Source of the DNA: Bacillus sp. T3
GTDB lineage: Bacteria; Bacillota; Bacilli; Bacillales; Cytobacillaceae
Assembly: GCF_033449965.1 (NCBI RefSeq)
Contig: NZ_CP137761.1
Span: 2,232,001 to 2,296,000, forward strand
Length of the DNA stretch: 64,000 bases
Direction of reading: 5' to 3'
Positions 39,481 to 48,656 of this stretch are shown in pieces. The notes under the pieces were generated by a model. It ran no database searches. It was not told where the DNA came from and was given only the letters and a program-made list of their open reading frames with translations. Position 1 is the stretch's first letter. Each line of letters opens with the position of its first letter. The position numbers and the translations under genes were made by a program.

Positions 39481-40556
39481 CTACACTATTCCTATTGGTC
39501 CGGTACACGTAGTCCTGGAAGAACCCATTTATTTCAAACTGCAGGTGGAGGGCGAGACGGTTGTCGGTCTTGATATAAATGCCGGCCATGTCCATCGCGG
39601 AATTGAATTCCTAGCAATGCAGAGGAATTTTTACCAGAACCTAACGCTCACTGAAAGAGTTTGTTCGCTTTGTTCTAATAACCACCCATTTACCTATTGT
39701 ATGGCAATTGAACAAATTGCTGGAATTGAGATTCCAGGTAAGAGCCGAGTATTTAAGAACCATTGCCGATGAAATTAAACGAATTTCATCCCATCTTTTC
39801 AATATTGGCTTGATTCCGCATATAATCGGTTTCGATTCTCTGTTTATGCATGCAATGGAGCTTAGAGAGACGATGCAGGATCTAAAAGAATCGATTTTCG
39901 GTAATAGAATGAATTTATCCGTCAATAGTATAGGCGGGGTTAGATATGATATTTCTGACGAGCAAGGCAGGTATATTCTTAAAACGCTGGATGATTTAAA
40001 AAAACCGCTTGAAGAAATTACGGGAATCTGCAAGTCTAATGCATCGATTCGCCGCAGAACTGAAGGCATCGGCATCCTTCCTAAGGATAAAGCCATGCTA
40101 TATGGCATCGTTGGGCCAGTCGCGAGAGCTTCGGGTCTTGGATATGATGTGAGGGTGGACAATCCTTATGCAGCTTATGACAAATTAAAGGTAAATGCAG
40201 TGACAAGGGAAAATGGCGATGTCTATTCTAGATTTATGGTAAGGCTGGAAGAGGTTGTTGAATCTATTCATATCGTTGAGCAGTGTATAAAGCAGATGAC
40301 TAACGGTCCAACCTGCTTGGATTATATGCCGGATATTCCCGAAGGTGAAGCAATTGCAAAATCGGAAGCTCCTAGGGGTGAATTAATCTATTACGCAAGT
40401 ACAAACGGAACGGCGATTCCCGAACGGATCAAGTGGAGAGTCCCTACTTACCCGAACTGGGAAGCCTTGAATGTCATGCTGCCTGGAAGTAAGATTGCGG
40501 ATATTCCTGTTGTAATAGGCAGTATTGACCCGTGCATTTCCTGTACCGAGAGATAA
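39473..40556 (+). CDS. Group 4 [NiFe]-hydrogenase catalytic large subunit (HycE/NuoD-like; frame broken)
   Basis: About 360 residues across one break. Both nickel-binding motifs are intact: L1 ERVCSLCSNNHPF and L2 DPCISCTER, so it is a true hydrogenase rather than a complex I NuoD, which lacks these cysteines. IHRGIEF-type residues appear as VHRGIEFLAMQ. The break is at CCAGG (39734-39738); minus one G gives IEIPVRAEYLRTIADE. The protein stops two residues after L2, so there is no C-terminal peptide to be cleaved, and no maturation protease gene is seen. The group 4 subtype is not determined. Confidence 0.88.
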
Positions 40557-40592
40557 AAAACATCGATTTTTTCTAGAAGGAGGTACCGCAAG

Positions 40593-40934
40593 TTGCATGA
40601 GCTGGCAATGGTAAGAAGCATTTATGATGTAATAAGTGAAAAAATTAAAGAGTATGGCGTTAAAAAGGTGAAAGAAGTCAAACTTATCGTAGGGGAACTG
40701 ACCGGCGTAGAAGATATGACCATGAAATCCTGCTTTGAGATCTATGTTCAGGCAACACCTGTAGAAGGAGCAAGTCTTGTTATTGAGCGCGTTCCGGTTA
40801 AAGTACGGTGCCGAATATGCGGGAATGAATACGAAACGAAGATTCCATTTTCTGAATGTGATATTTGTGGAAAGAAAAGTTTTCAAATCATTGCCTGGAA
40901 AGAATTATATATTGAAAGTTTGGATGTAGAGTAA
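40593..40934 (+). CDS. hypA: Hydrogenase nickel incorporation protein HypA
   Basis: 113 residues starting with the nickel-binding MHE (TTG start after AGAAGGAGG). The zinc-binding pairs CRICGNEY and CDICGKKS are present. HypA with HypB inserts nickel into the large subunit. The position directly after the large subunit marks the start of the maturation set. No sign of damage. Confidence 0.92.
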   Translation: MHELAMVRSIYDVISEKIKEYGVKKVKEVKLIVGELTGVEDMTMKSCFEIYVQATPVEGASLVIERVPVKVRCRICGNEYETKIPFSECDICGKKSFQIIAWKELYIESLDVE

Positions 40935-40962
40935 ACTTACATATTCAGTGAAGGTGATAAAA

Positions 40963-42223
40963 ATGTGTGTAGCGGCTTTCGGGAAAATTACAGAACTCAT
41001 GGGAAAAAGTGCAATAGTCAGTTTCAGGGGAGCGTTGAAGGAAGTTTCAGTTGCGCTGCTTCCAAAGGTCGGTATAGGTGATACGGTTGTTGTTCATGCA
41101 GGCTTTGCAACCGAAATACTCAAAGATCCTCAAAAGATGTATCGTGATGTGGTTGCTACAGATGCTTATGCAAGACAGCTGCTAGATGCCATTGAAAAAG
41201 AAAATAAAAGACTTCATGAGCGGGAATTAAAGATCATGAATTTTTGCGGTACCCATGAAAATACCATTGTACAATACGCCCTGCGCGATCTTTTGCCTGC
41301 CAATATACAATTAATCAGCGGTCCTGGTTGCCCTGTTTGCGTTACGCCTGAGGAAGAGATTGCTATCGGGTTGAATCTGGCAAAAAGAAAAAATATTATT
41401 CTTACAACCTATGGGGACTTATTAAGGGTGCCAACAAGATGGGGCTCTTTGGAACAATTAAGGCTTGAGGGGATTGACGTGAGAATGGTCTGTGATATCT
41501 CGCAGGCTCTTAATATAGCAAAAACAACAAAAACTGAGGTGGTCCATTTCGCGGTAGGCTTTGAAACGACCGCCCCAGGTACAGCCGCAATTATTCAGGA
41601 GGCCGGTAATATAGAAAACTTCTCGATTATTTCTTCCCATCGGATCACCCCTCCTGCAATGGAATATGTAGTTTTGAATTCAAAAATGGATATATTGCTC
41701 TGTCCCTGGACACGTAGCAATGGTTACAGGAACAACTCCTTTTGAAACAATTGTAAAACAATATGGAATCCCTTGTGTGATAAGCGGGTTTGAACCAGTT
41801 GACGTTTTAGAGGCCATACTGCAGGCAATGGTCCATTATGGTAAAAACGAGTGTGTCCTAATGAATCAATATGATCGTGTCGTAAAAGAAAAAGGGAATA
41901 TCCTTGCACAAAACTTAATAAATGAAACTTTTACTCTTAAAGATGCAAGTTGGAGAGGTGTGGGGACGTTACCTCAGTCCCGCCTAGTACTTAAAAGTGA
42001 ATACAGCAGATTTGACGCCGAAGCTAAATTTGATATACAGCTACCTGATATGGTAGAGACAAAAAGACAAAACTGCCTATGCGGTGAGGTACTTAAAGGG
42101 ATGAAACCTCAAATGTGTCCTAATTTTGGAAAAGAATGCACACCAACGAATCCAGCAGGACCTTGTATGGTTACAAATGAAGGGGCCTGTAGCATTGCCT
42201 ATATGAACCGTTCAATGTTATAA
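40963..42223 (+). CDS. HypC-HypD fusion, NiFe(CN)2CO maturation (frame broken)
   Basis: About 419 residues across one break. Residues 1-75 are HypC (MCVAAFGKITEL with the essential Cys2, and a GDTVVVHAGFATEIL end); residues from about 85 are HypD (NFCGTHENTIVQY, SGPGCPVCVTP, FAVGFETTAPGT, and the C-terminal cluster site CPNFGKECTPTNPAGPCMV). HypC and HypD normally form a complex carrying the Fe(CN)2CO group; here they are one chain. The break is at CCCTGG (41704-41709); removing one C gives LLCPGHVAMVTGTTPFE. ATG at 40963 follows GAAGGTG. Confidence 0.88.
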
Positions 42224-42281
42224 AATGATAGCTCTATACAGGGGAATACACTTTTATTATTGCAAATGAGGAGAATAAACG

Positions 42282-42945
42282 ATGAGTGAGATAAAAGTTG
42301 TAACCAAAATTCTAAAAGCAAACGATGAGATTCATTCCCTAAATAGAAAGAAGCTTGATGAAAAGAAGATTTATGTACTAAACGTGATGAGCTCACCAGG
42401 TTCAGGTAAAACAACGATCCTTGAGAAAGTTATATCCATGTTAAAAGCGGATATTAAAATAGCTGTCATTGAAGGAGATCCCTATACGAGTTTGGATACC
42501 CAAAGAATTGAAGTGAAGGGGGTGCCTGTTGTTCAAATCAACACCTGGAGGAGCCTGCCATCTCGATGCTAACATGATTCGGAATGCTATGGATAACCTC
42601 AATCTTAATGCGATCGAACTGTTGATTGTAGAGAATGTTGGCAATTTGGTTTGCCCTGCCGAATTTGATATTGGTGAAGATATCAAAGTAACGGTAATTA
42701 GTACAACCGAGGGGACTTATAAGCCTCTGAAATGTCCTTTGGCCTTTGAAAAGTCAGGAGTTGTCATTTTAAACAAAATTGACTTGGTTAAGTATACCAA
42801 CTTCGATATAGATGAATTTTATAAAAGTGTAAGATCACTTAACGAAAAAGCCATCATTTTTGAAACATCCTGTACTCAAGACTTGGGATTAGATGAATTA
42901 TGCTTTTGGCTAAAAAATAAAGTACGAGAGAAACAAAATGAATAG
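42282..42945 (+). CDS. hypB: Hydrogenase nickel GTPase HypB (frame broken)
   Basis: About 221 residues across one break. G1 loop SSPGSGKTTILEK, nickel/zinc site GGACHLDANMI, ENVGNLVCPAEFDIG, and NKIDLVKY as the guanine-specificity motif. The break is at CCTGG (42544-42548); taking out one C gives QINTGGACHLDAN. There is no N-terminal histidine-rich store. HypE and HypF are not in the window and must be elsewhere. Confidence 0.9.
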
Positions 42946-42981
42946 TTTACTAGTATTGGATTATGTGAGGAGGTGGCTGAT

Positions 42982-43695
42982 GTGAGATACGAAAGACAAT
43001 TGATAATCCCTCAAATCGGGCAGGAAGGGCAGAAAAAACTGGAGCAAAGTACGGTTACGGTTATTGGTACAGGAGGGCTTGGTTCTCCTGTCCTTACCTA
43101 TCTCACCAGTGCTGGAGTCGGAACGATTCGAATCTTTGATGATGATATCGTATCGGAATCTAATCTGAACTGGCAGTTTTTACATAACACAGAGGACGTG
43201 GCAAAGCTAAAAACTCAATCAGCAAAAGAAAAATTGTCTAAGCTAAATCCGAACGTAAAATTAGTTCTAATCAATGACAGACTGAATACGGATAACGCAG
43301 AAGAATATATCGCTGGTTCAGATGTGGTAGTAGATTGTGTTGATAATCTAGCGACAAGAATAACGGTCGCCCGAACTTGTATGAAACTGGACATACCGCT
43401 AGTCGAAGGCGGTGTTTATGGTTTTTCTGGATATGTAATGGATATTGGAAGAGAATGCGCTTGCCTGTCTTGTATCGGTTTTGACAATGTAATCCCGAAA
43501 ACACCAATCCCTGTTTTGGGCGTTACAGCAGGAGTCATTGGCTGCATGCAGGCAAACGAGTGTATAAAACTTCTGTTAGGAATCGGCGAGCCTCTTTACG
43601 GACGTATGCTCAACTATGACGGACTTAGGGGTACTTGGGATGAAATAGGTATAGAAAAATCAGACAGCTGTTCGGTTCATGGAATTTATAAATAA
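42982..43695 (+). CDS. moeB: MoeB/ThiF-family adenylyltransferase
   Basis: About 237 residues: YERQLIIPQIGQEGQKKL, nucleotide loop GTGGLGSPVLTYL, DDDIVSESNLNWQFLH and VDCVDNLATR match E1-like MoeB proteins that adenylate the MoaD C-terminus. The zinc-binding cysteines appear reduced (CACLSC, and one Cys near the end). The GTG at 42982 is preferred since GAGGAGG ends 8 bases upstream. Its position points to activating the operon's own MoaD for the AOR pterin cofactor. Confidence 0.85.
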   Translation: MRYERQLIIPQIGQEGQKKLEQSTVTVIGTGGLGSPVLTYLTSAGVGTIRIFDDDIVSESNLNWQFLHNTEDVAKLKTQSAKEKLSKLNPNVKLVLINDRLNTDNAEEYIAGSDVVVDCVDNLATRITVARTCMKLDIPLVEGGVYGFSGYVMDIGRECACLSCIGFDNVIPKTPIPVLGVTAGVIGCMQANECIKLLLGIGEPLYGRMLNYDGLRGTWDEIGIEKSDSCSVHGIYK

Positions 43696-43768
43696 TAATT
43701 ATAGAGAAGTACAATTTATTTAGAACCGAAGGAAAGTGCGGCAAATTTTACAGGGATGGCGACATAAT

Positions 43769-43962
43769 ATGATGATGGATGCGTATAACAGAAAAATAAA
43801 TTATTTGCGGATTTCGGTGACAGACAGATGTGACCTACGGTGTAACGGTGTAAGTACTGTATGCCGAACAGCGGTGTTCAACCCCTGGCCTGTCAGGAAA
43901 TTCTTTCTTACGAGGAAATTCTCTGGATAGCAAAATGTTTTGCTCGGCTTGGTGTAAGCTGA
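43769..43962 (+). pseudogene. moaA: moaA remnant (radical SAM, GTP 3',8-cyclase)
   Basis: The N-terminal 65 codons match MoaA: NYLRISVTDRCDLRC, then, after removing an eight-base tandem duplication (CGGTGTAA repeated at about 43839-43854), YCMP, GVQPLACQEILSYEEIL and RLGVS. The CxxxCxxC iron-sulfur site is therefore restorable, but the gene then runs into unrelated sequence and TGA at 43960. More than 250 residues are missing, so this is truly truncated, unlike its neighbours. Confidence 0.7.
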
Positions 43963-44130
43963 AACCTAGTCTATGTTTCAAATTGGTGGGGGAAACAAAA
44001 ACTAACTACTGATGGATTGGAAAATGCCAGTCTTGAATATTCGGCGTTCAGGAAACCGATAGAATATTGGCATCAAAGCATATCACGTGTAAATTTCAAA
44101 CGTTACCCCTATACTAAAGAGGATTAAACA
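43963..44130 (+). other. Unrecognised segment after the moaA remnant
   Basis: One frame (from about 43998) reads LTTDGLENASLEYSAF, then RKPIEYWHQSISRVN and RYPYTKED before TAA at 44124-44126. It has no start codon or ribosome site and is not recognised. It may be the 3' end of whatever gene was fused to moaA by deletion. Confidence 0.3.
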
Positions 44131-44145
44131 TCAGGAGGGATAAAC

Positions 44146-44847
44146 GTGCATATTGAAATGTGGACTGATTTTGCTTGACCATTTTGCTATATTGGCAAAA
44201 GGCGTCTGGAGGACGCATTAAAGCAGATTGATCATCCAGTTGAAGTGACATACAGATGCTTCGAATTGGATCCGACAGCGGGTCGGGATATAAAAGAAAA
44301 TGTATACGAAATGTTAGCGAAGAAATACGGAATGAGCATTGCTCAAGCTAAAGAAAGTAACGATAGATTGGTACAAACGGCAAAGGAAATTGGATTGGAT
44401 TATCAAATGGATACTCTAATTTTGACGAACACGTTTGATGCTCATCGTTTAACCATGTACGCAAAAACACAAGGTTTAATGAAAGAAATGACCGAGCGGA
44501 TTTTACGCGCCTATTTTACCGAGTCCAAACATATTGGAGATCATAAAACTCTAACAGAGTTGGCAGTGGAAGTCGGATTGAACCGAGATGCTGTTGAAAA
44601 CATGCTGGAAAGTGATGAGATGGCCGATGCTGTCCGAGCAGATTTGCAAGCAGCGAAACAGTATGGCATTTCAGCTGTACCGTTCTTCCTTATTAATAAA
44701 AAATACGCTTTGACTGGCGCCCAACCAACAGAGGTGTTTGTTCAGGCTTTGAAAAAAATCATCGCAGAGGATGAAATCGTCGTTTTAAACAACCAGGACG
44801 GAGCAGTCTGTGATGACGATGGCTGTGAAATCCCTAATAAGGAGTAG
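44146..44847 (+). CDS. DsbA/FrnE-like thioredoxin-fold protein with in-frame TGA at the CxxC motif
   Basis: 233 codons from GTG at 44146 (AGGAGGG upstream) to TAG. The product matches the DsbA family of FrnE/2-hydroxychromene carboxylate isomerase type: HIEMWTDFA-TGA-PFCYIGKRRLED, later AVPFFLINKKYALTGAQP. The first, nucleophilic cysteine of the CPFC motif is TGA (44176-44178). Everything after it is intact for 223 codons. A GCGTC/GACGC hairpin with loop TGGAG starts 23 bases beyond the TGA, so selenocysteine is possible; a point mutation or base-call error is the alternative. If translation restarted instead, a likely site would be around 44245. The C-terminus CDDDGCE holds a spare cysteine pair. 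Confidence 0.72.
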
Positions 44848-44889
44848 AGCCTGGTAAGACTTCTTTTAAAACATAATCAATATTGAAAA

Positions 44890-44930
44890 AATAGACTAGT
44901 CTCCAAGTGTGGAGCTAGTCTATTTTATTA
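44890..44930 (+). terminator. Terminator of the AOR/hydrogenase cluster
   Basis: AATAGACTAG and CTAGTCTATT, with inner CTCCA/TGGAG, give a strong stem followed by TTATT. It closes the run of genes beginning at 30126. Confidence 0.75.
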
Positions 44931-45061
44931 TATAAACATATAGCAAAATCAAATAAATTAAGAAAAATTTAAGATAATTTTAATTGGGATTTTTAATTAA
45001 AAGCCAATAATATATATAGAAATATTGAGCGCATATACAGAATGAGAGGAGAAAATACACG

Positions 45062-45427
45062 ATGCTTCTTTATGCAATCATAACTATAAATTTGGCTTTT
45101 GTATTATACACGATTGGTGTCTGGAGTGAAAAACAGCAGGGTAGCTTGAAAAAATGGCACTTATTAATCTTTTGGTTAGGTCTTATCTTTGATACTGTTG
45201 GAACAACGTTGATGAGTATCAATGAAAGCGGTTTTGTATTTAATTTACACGGTATTACTGGAGCGCTTGCGATATTATTAATGTTATTTCATGTTGTATG
45301 GGCATCCATTGTAATCATTGCAAACAACCGAAAAGCTCAAATGCGCTTTCATAAACTAAGCTTAGTGGTTTGGTTGATTTGGATTATTCCATTTTTTACT
45401 GGGGCTATTATGGGGATGAGTGCATAA
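45062..45427 (+). CDS. HsmA-like small integral membrane protein (TIGR03987 type)
   Basis: 121 residues with four hydrophobic segments and no soluble domain. IGVWSEKQQGSLKKWHL, FDTVGTTLMSI and LHGITGALAILLMLFH match the HsmA/TIGR03987 family, whose histidines in helices suggest a haem- or quinone-related membrane protein, but no function is established. AGAGGAG precedes the ATG. A stand-alone gene. Confidence 0.7.
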   Translation: MLLYAIITINLAFVLYTIGVWSEKQQGSLKKWHLLIFWLGLIFDTVGTTLMSINESGFVFNLHGITGALAILLMLFHVVWASIVIIANNRKAQMRFHKLSLVVWLIWIIPFFTGAIMGMSA

Positions 45428-45529
45428 TCTTAGTTTGTGAAGAAACCGAAAGAGTTAGAATATAAAGTGAACAAAGTTCTTCTCGTTAAGAGTAGCGATA
45501 TATGAAACAGCTTATATAAGTTCGAGTAT

Positions 45530-45572
45530 AAAAGCAGTGGATTTCACCCCGAAATCGCACTGCTTTTAGCAT
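45530..45572 (+). terminator. Hairpin terminator
   Basis: AAAAGCAGTG and CACTGCTTTT with an 18-base loop follow the HsmA-like gene; a short T-rich tail is present. Confidence 0.7.
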
Positions 45573-45712
45573 TTTTCATTTCTAAAATAGGATTACTGTC
45601 ATCAAATTTTACTTTGTTGAACTGAAAGTCTATTCTTTATAGTGGAGAAAATCCTTTTAATTTAACATACCTATTGGTTAAAAAACTAACAATCTTAAAG
45701 GGTGAAAACAAG

Positions 45713-46381
45713 ATGAATAAGAAATCCGCACTGATAGCGGGAGCTACTGGTTTGGTAGGAAATGAATTACTGCATATCTTAATCAATAGTCAAAAATATG
45801 AAAAAATTTATGCTTTAGTTAGGAGACCACTTGAAGTTAAACATCCTAATCTTATTGAGGTAATTTGTGATTTTGAGCGACTGGAAGAAGTCGAGCAGTA
45901 CTTTACTGTTGATGACGTGTTTTGTACATTGGGAACAACAATCAAAAAGGCTAAGACAAAAGAAGCGATGTATCGAATTGACGTAGAATACCCGATTGCT
46001 ATTGCTGAATTGGCAAAGGAGAAAGGTGCTAAGCACTTTCTAATTGTAAGTTCTTTTCAAGCAAATAAAAATTCACGTTTGTGGTACCCAAAGATGAAGG
46101 GGGAACTAGAGGAGAAACTAAAAGGAATTCCGTATGAAGCTATGTCTATTTTCCAACCTCCTCTGCTATTAGGGAAACGTAGCGAGTTTCGCTTGTTCGA
46201 AAAAATAGCTATTGATATTGTTCGTGGTTTAGGGTCTATAGTAGGTAATCAATTAAGGAGTCAAATGGGAATAGAAGCGAAGACAGTTGCTGCTGCAATG
46301 TTTCTGGTTGCTCAGAAGGAACAAAGAGGCATCGAAACCTATTTAGCTGGCGATATGGAGAGAATCAAATCCTTAGCGTAG
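45713..46381 (+). CDS. NAD(P)-binding SDR-like oxidoreductase (YraR/HTATIP2 type)
   Basis: 222 residues. Rossmann motif ALIAGATGLVGNELL at the N-terminus, then FCTLGTTIKKAKTKEAMYRID and LIVSSFQANKNSRLWYPKMKGELE, which carries the YxxxK-like active site of atypical SDRs. The family includes YraR of Bacillus; substrate not known. ATG at 45713 follows AAAGGGTG. Confidence 0.8.
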   Translation: MNKKSALIAGATGLVGNELLHILINSQKYEKIYALVRRPLEVKHPNLIEVICDFERLEEVEQYFTVDDVFCTLGTTIKKAKTKEAMYRIDVEYPIAIAELAKEKGAKHFLIVSSFQANKNSRLWYPKMKGELEEKLKGIPYEAMSIFQPPLLLGKRSEFRLFEKIAIDIVRGLGSIVGNQLRSQMGIEAKTVAAAMFLVAQKEQRGIETYLAGDMERIKSLA

Positions 46382-46752
46382 TCACTAACTTTTACATTTT
46401 GAGAAATACCGTTCCCTTCTCAGGTGGGAAGGGAACAGCAATCTTATTAAAGAATCTAAACCACGATCGTTGTCCCTTAGAGACTTTCATAATAATTAAC
46501 CCCCAGGTACAAATCTCATAATTGGATAAAATTTACTTCTGTTTTCCGTTTTTAATTTACACTTCCATATCCTCAAACATTGCCACCAAAACAAGATGTG
46601 GCTCGGCTTGTTCAAACACCCTTTGCACTAGGTCAAACCGAATCACTTAAATAGATTTAATAATCATCAAAGGAAATTATAGGAAAATGCCTCTTGCTGT
46701 AGTAGAATAGTAGTGAAAATAAGGAAATATTCTCCTTTAAGGTGGGTTGCTT
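46382..46752. other. Intergenic stretch of about 370 bases
   Basis: Contains one strong hairpin at 46411-46436 (GTTCCCTTC/GAAGGGAAC) without a clean T tail, probably a terminator for the SDR gene. The rest is unstructured with no ORF or recognised RNA. Confidence 0.4.
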
Positions 46753-46944
46753 ATGTGGTGGCTAATTGGGATTGGAGGACTTTTATCTTTTGGATTCTTA
46801 GTCGATCTTTGGTATAAAAAAAGGGGGATTTATCTTAACCCTGAAGAAAACGCCAAGCATGTATCAGAATCAGAAAGAATTTATACAGAGTCGTATATGC
46901 ACAATTTGAAAAATAATCATCAAGATAACGGTGGTTTTTTATAG
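46753..46944 (+). CDS. Small single-pass membrane protein, unknown function
   Basis: 63 residues: an N-terminal hydrophobic helix (MWWLIGIGGLLSFGFLVDLW), a basic stop-transfer stretch YKKRG and a hydrophilic tail with NPEENAKHVSESERIY. Small proteins of this design are common in Bacilli. AAGGTGGG precedes the ATG. A terminator (46986-47018) follows. No function is known. Confidence 0.55.
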   Translation: MWWLIGIGGLLSFGFLVDLWYKKRGIYLNPEENAKHVSESERIYTESYMHNLKNNHQDNGGFL

Positions 46945-46985
46945 AATGGATACATTTTGATTGAAATCGAAATCCTTAATGAAAC

Positions 46986-47020
46986 AAAAGCGATACTTCA
47001 TTTTCGGGGTATCGCTTTTG
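46986..47020 (+). terminator. Hairpin terminator
   Basis: AAAAGCGATAC and GTATCGCTTTT form an 11-base-pair stem after the small membrane protein gene. Confidence 0.75.
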
Positions 47021-47066
47021 ATACTTATTACTAAAGCGGGATTGAACGGAAAAGCGGGTGTAATGA

Positions 47067-47375
47067 TTGAATGATAAAATAGGTTTTGTGGTTGTTGGTA
47101 TTTTTATTATTGGTTTAATTTACGGCTTAATTAAACAGATTCAACATACAATACGTATCCAAAAAGCTAGTAAACCAAATAATAGATTACTTTTTGCTAA
47201 TTATCTAACATGCTTTTCTTTAATTGGATTTATCGTTTCATATGGATTAAATGGTTTAGTTGGAATACAGGAAATCCAATCTAATTTCATTACAAGTAAT
47301 AATACAAGTTTCAGCTGTTCTGTATTCCTTGCACTACTTTTAATCTCGAGGTTTATCATAACCCCAAAATATTAA
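47067..47375 (+). CDS. Small membrane protein, unknown function
   Basis: 102 residues from a TTG start, with three hydrophobic segments (FVVVGIFIIGLIYGLI, LTCFSLIGFIVSYGLNGL, VFLALLLISRFII) and a short basic loop between the first two. No family is recognised. The ribosome site is weak (GCGGGTG), so the exact start is uncertain. Confidence 0.5.
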   Translation: MNDKIGFVVVGIFIIGLIYGLIKQIQHTIRIQKASKPNNRLLFANYLTCFSLIGFIVSYGLNGLVGIQEIQSNFITSNNTSFSCSVFLALLLISRFIITPKY

Positions 47376-47446
47376 TGACCTAATATTTATTCACTGATTT
47401 GTGACATGAAACTGTTTATTCTACTATATAAACGGAGTTGATCATA

Positions 47447-48448
47447 TTGAGTAAAGAGCTTAAACTCTCCTCCAAACAGCGTCTCCTCAAATTACAAAAT
47501 CTAATGTCTAAATACACCGATCAGGAAAGACAACTTACATTAGATGAAATCCTTGATAAATTTTATCAAGAATACAAGATCCATGCAGGTAAAAAAGCGA
47601 TTCGTGATGATTTAAAGGAATTAGAAGATTCGTTGTTGTTCAATGTTACGGTTAATCAAGAAAAAGAAGGACTCGAAAAGAAATATAGCCACCAGGATAG
47701 GTTATTTGAAATACATGAATTGCGTATGCTTGTTGATGCGGTTTCAGCCGCAAAGTTTATCTCAAATGCTGAAACAGAAAGTTTAGTTAATAAAATAAAC
47801 CAGTTAACGAGTGAAAATCAGGCCCAGCAATTAACGAATCGTATTTACCTTCCTGAAAATGCAAAAAACGAAAATCAACAGATAAAATATAGTATTCATG
47901 AGTTACATATAGCCATTTCAAACTTGCAAACCATTCGGTTTCAATACGGAAAATACGACCTAAATAAGAAGTTCAAATTAAGTCGCAACGGGGATTATTA
48001 TTCTGTAAAACCTTATGCCCTTGTATGGAATCATGATTTTTACTATTTAATCGGGGAATATTTACCAGAGGAAGAAATACGCCATTACCGAGTCGACCGA
48101 ATGAGAAATGTTACGGCAACCGAGGAAAAGTTTCAACCTGATCCCGATTTTAATAAAAATAAATATACGGAAAAGCTGTTTCATATGTACTCAGGTGAAG
48201 AGCATTTAGTCGAAATTGAATTTGATGCAGGTCTGATCAATGTCGTGATCGATCACTTTGGACGAGGCGTTTCCATTAGGCAAGTTGGAGAAAATTCATT
48301 CAGAATTTCCACGCAAGCAATTACAAGTGATGGGCTAGTAAAATGGCTGTTAACCTGGGGATGTGAAGCCAAAGTGTTAACACCACCATCATTAGTTGAA
48401 CGGATGAAGGAAGAAGCAGAAAAATTATATAAAAAATATCATGGATAA
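47447..48448 (+). CDS. WYL-domain transcriptional regulator (YafY-like)
   Basis: About 333 residues: an N-terminal winged-helix region (about 5-70), a WYL domain (about 150-235) with YSVKPYALVWNHDFYYLIGE and the conserved RHYRVDRM, and a C-terminal WCX part ending KWLLTWGCEAKVLTPPSLVE. WYL proteins sense ligands, often nucleic-acid-related. The TTG at 47447 follows ACGGAG. It stands alone, so the target cannot be named from context. Confidence 0.82.
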   Translation: MSKELKLSSKQRLLKLQNLMSKYTDQERQLTLDEILDKFYQEYKIHAGKKAIRDDLKELEDSLLFNVTVNQEKEGLEKKYSHQDRLFEIHELRMLVDAVSAAKFISNAETESLVNKINQLTSENQAQQLTNRIYLPENAKNENQQIKYSIHELHIAISNLQTIRFQYGKYDLNKKFKLSRNGDYYSVKPYALVWNHDFYYLIGEYLPEEEIRHYRVDRMRNVTATEEKFQPDPDFNKNKYTEKLFHMYSGEEHLVEIEFDAGLINVVIDHFGRGVSIRQVGENSFRISTQAITSDGLVKWLLTWGCEAKVLTPPSLVERMKEEAEKLYKKYHG

Positions 48449-48465
48449 GCACAGTAATTGTCTTC

Positions 48466-48494
48466 CCCTCACTGAAAATGGTGAGGGTATTTTG
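48466..48494 (+). terminator. Terminator after the WYL regulator
   Basis: CCCTCAC and GTGAGGG around an eight-base loop, followed by TATTTTG. Confidence 0.7.
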
Positions 48495-48656
48495 CATGCT
48501 TTTAATAAAAGTAAAATATTAAGAACATAACTGGACCCTTCCTAAATAAAGGATGGGTTAGATCCAATTAATCTGTAAAATATGGGTTATTGATGAAGTT
48601 TTGGTCGTAATAAAAATCGTTGCGTTCAAAAAATCTATTTTCAAGGAGAGGTTAGG

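Noticed and set aside
30126..42945. Programmed ribosomal frameshifting as the cause of the breaks in the hydrogenase genes
   Set aside because: There are too many breaks, most need a base removed and a few need one added, no slippery heptamers with downstream structures are seen, and the breaks follow CCWGG or homopolymers rather than a functional point in each protein.
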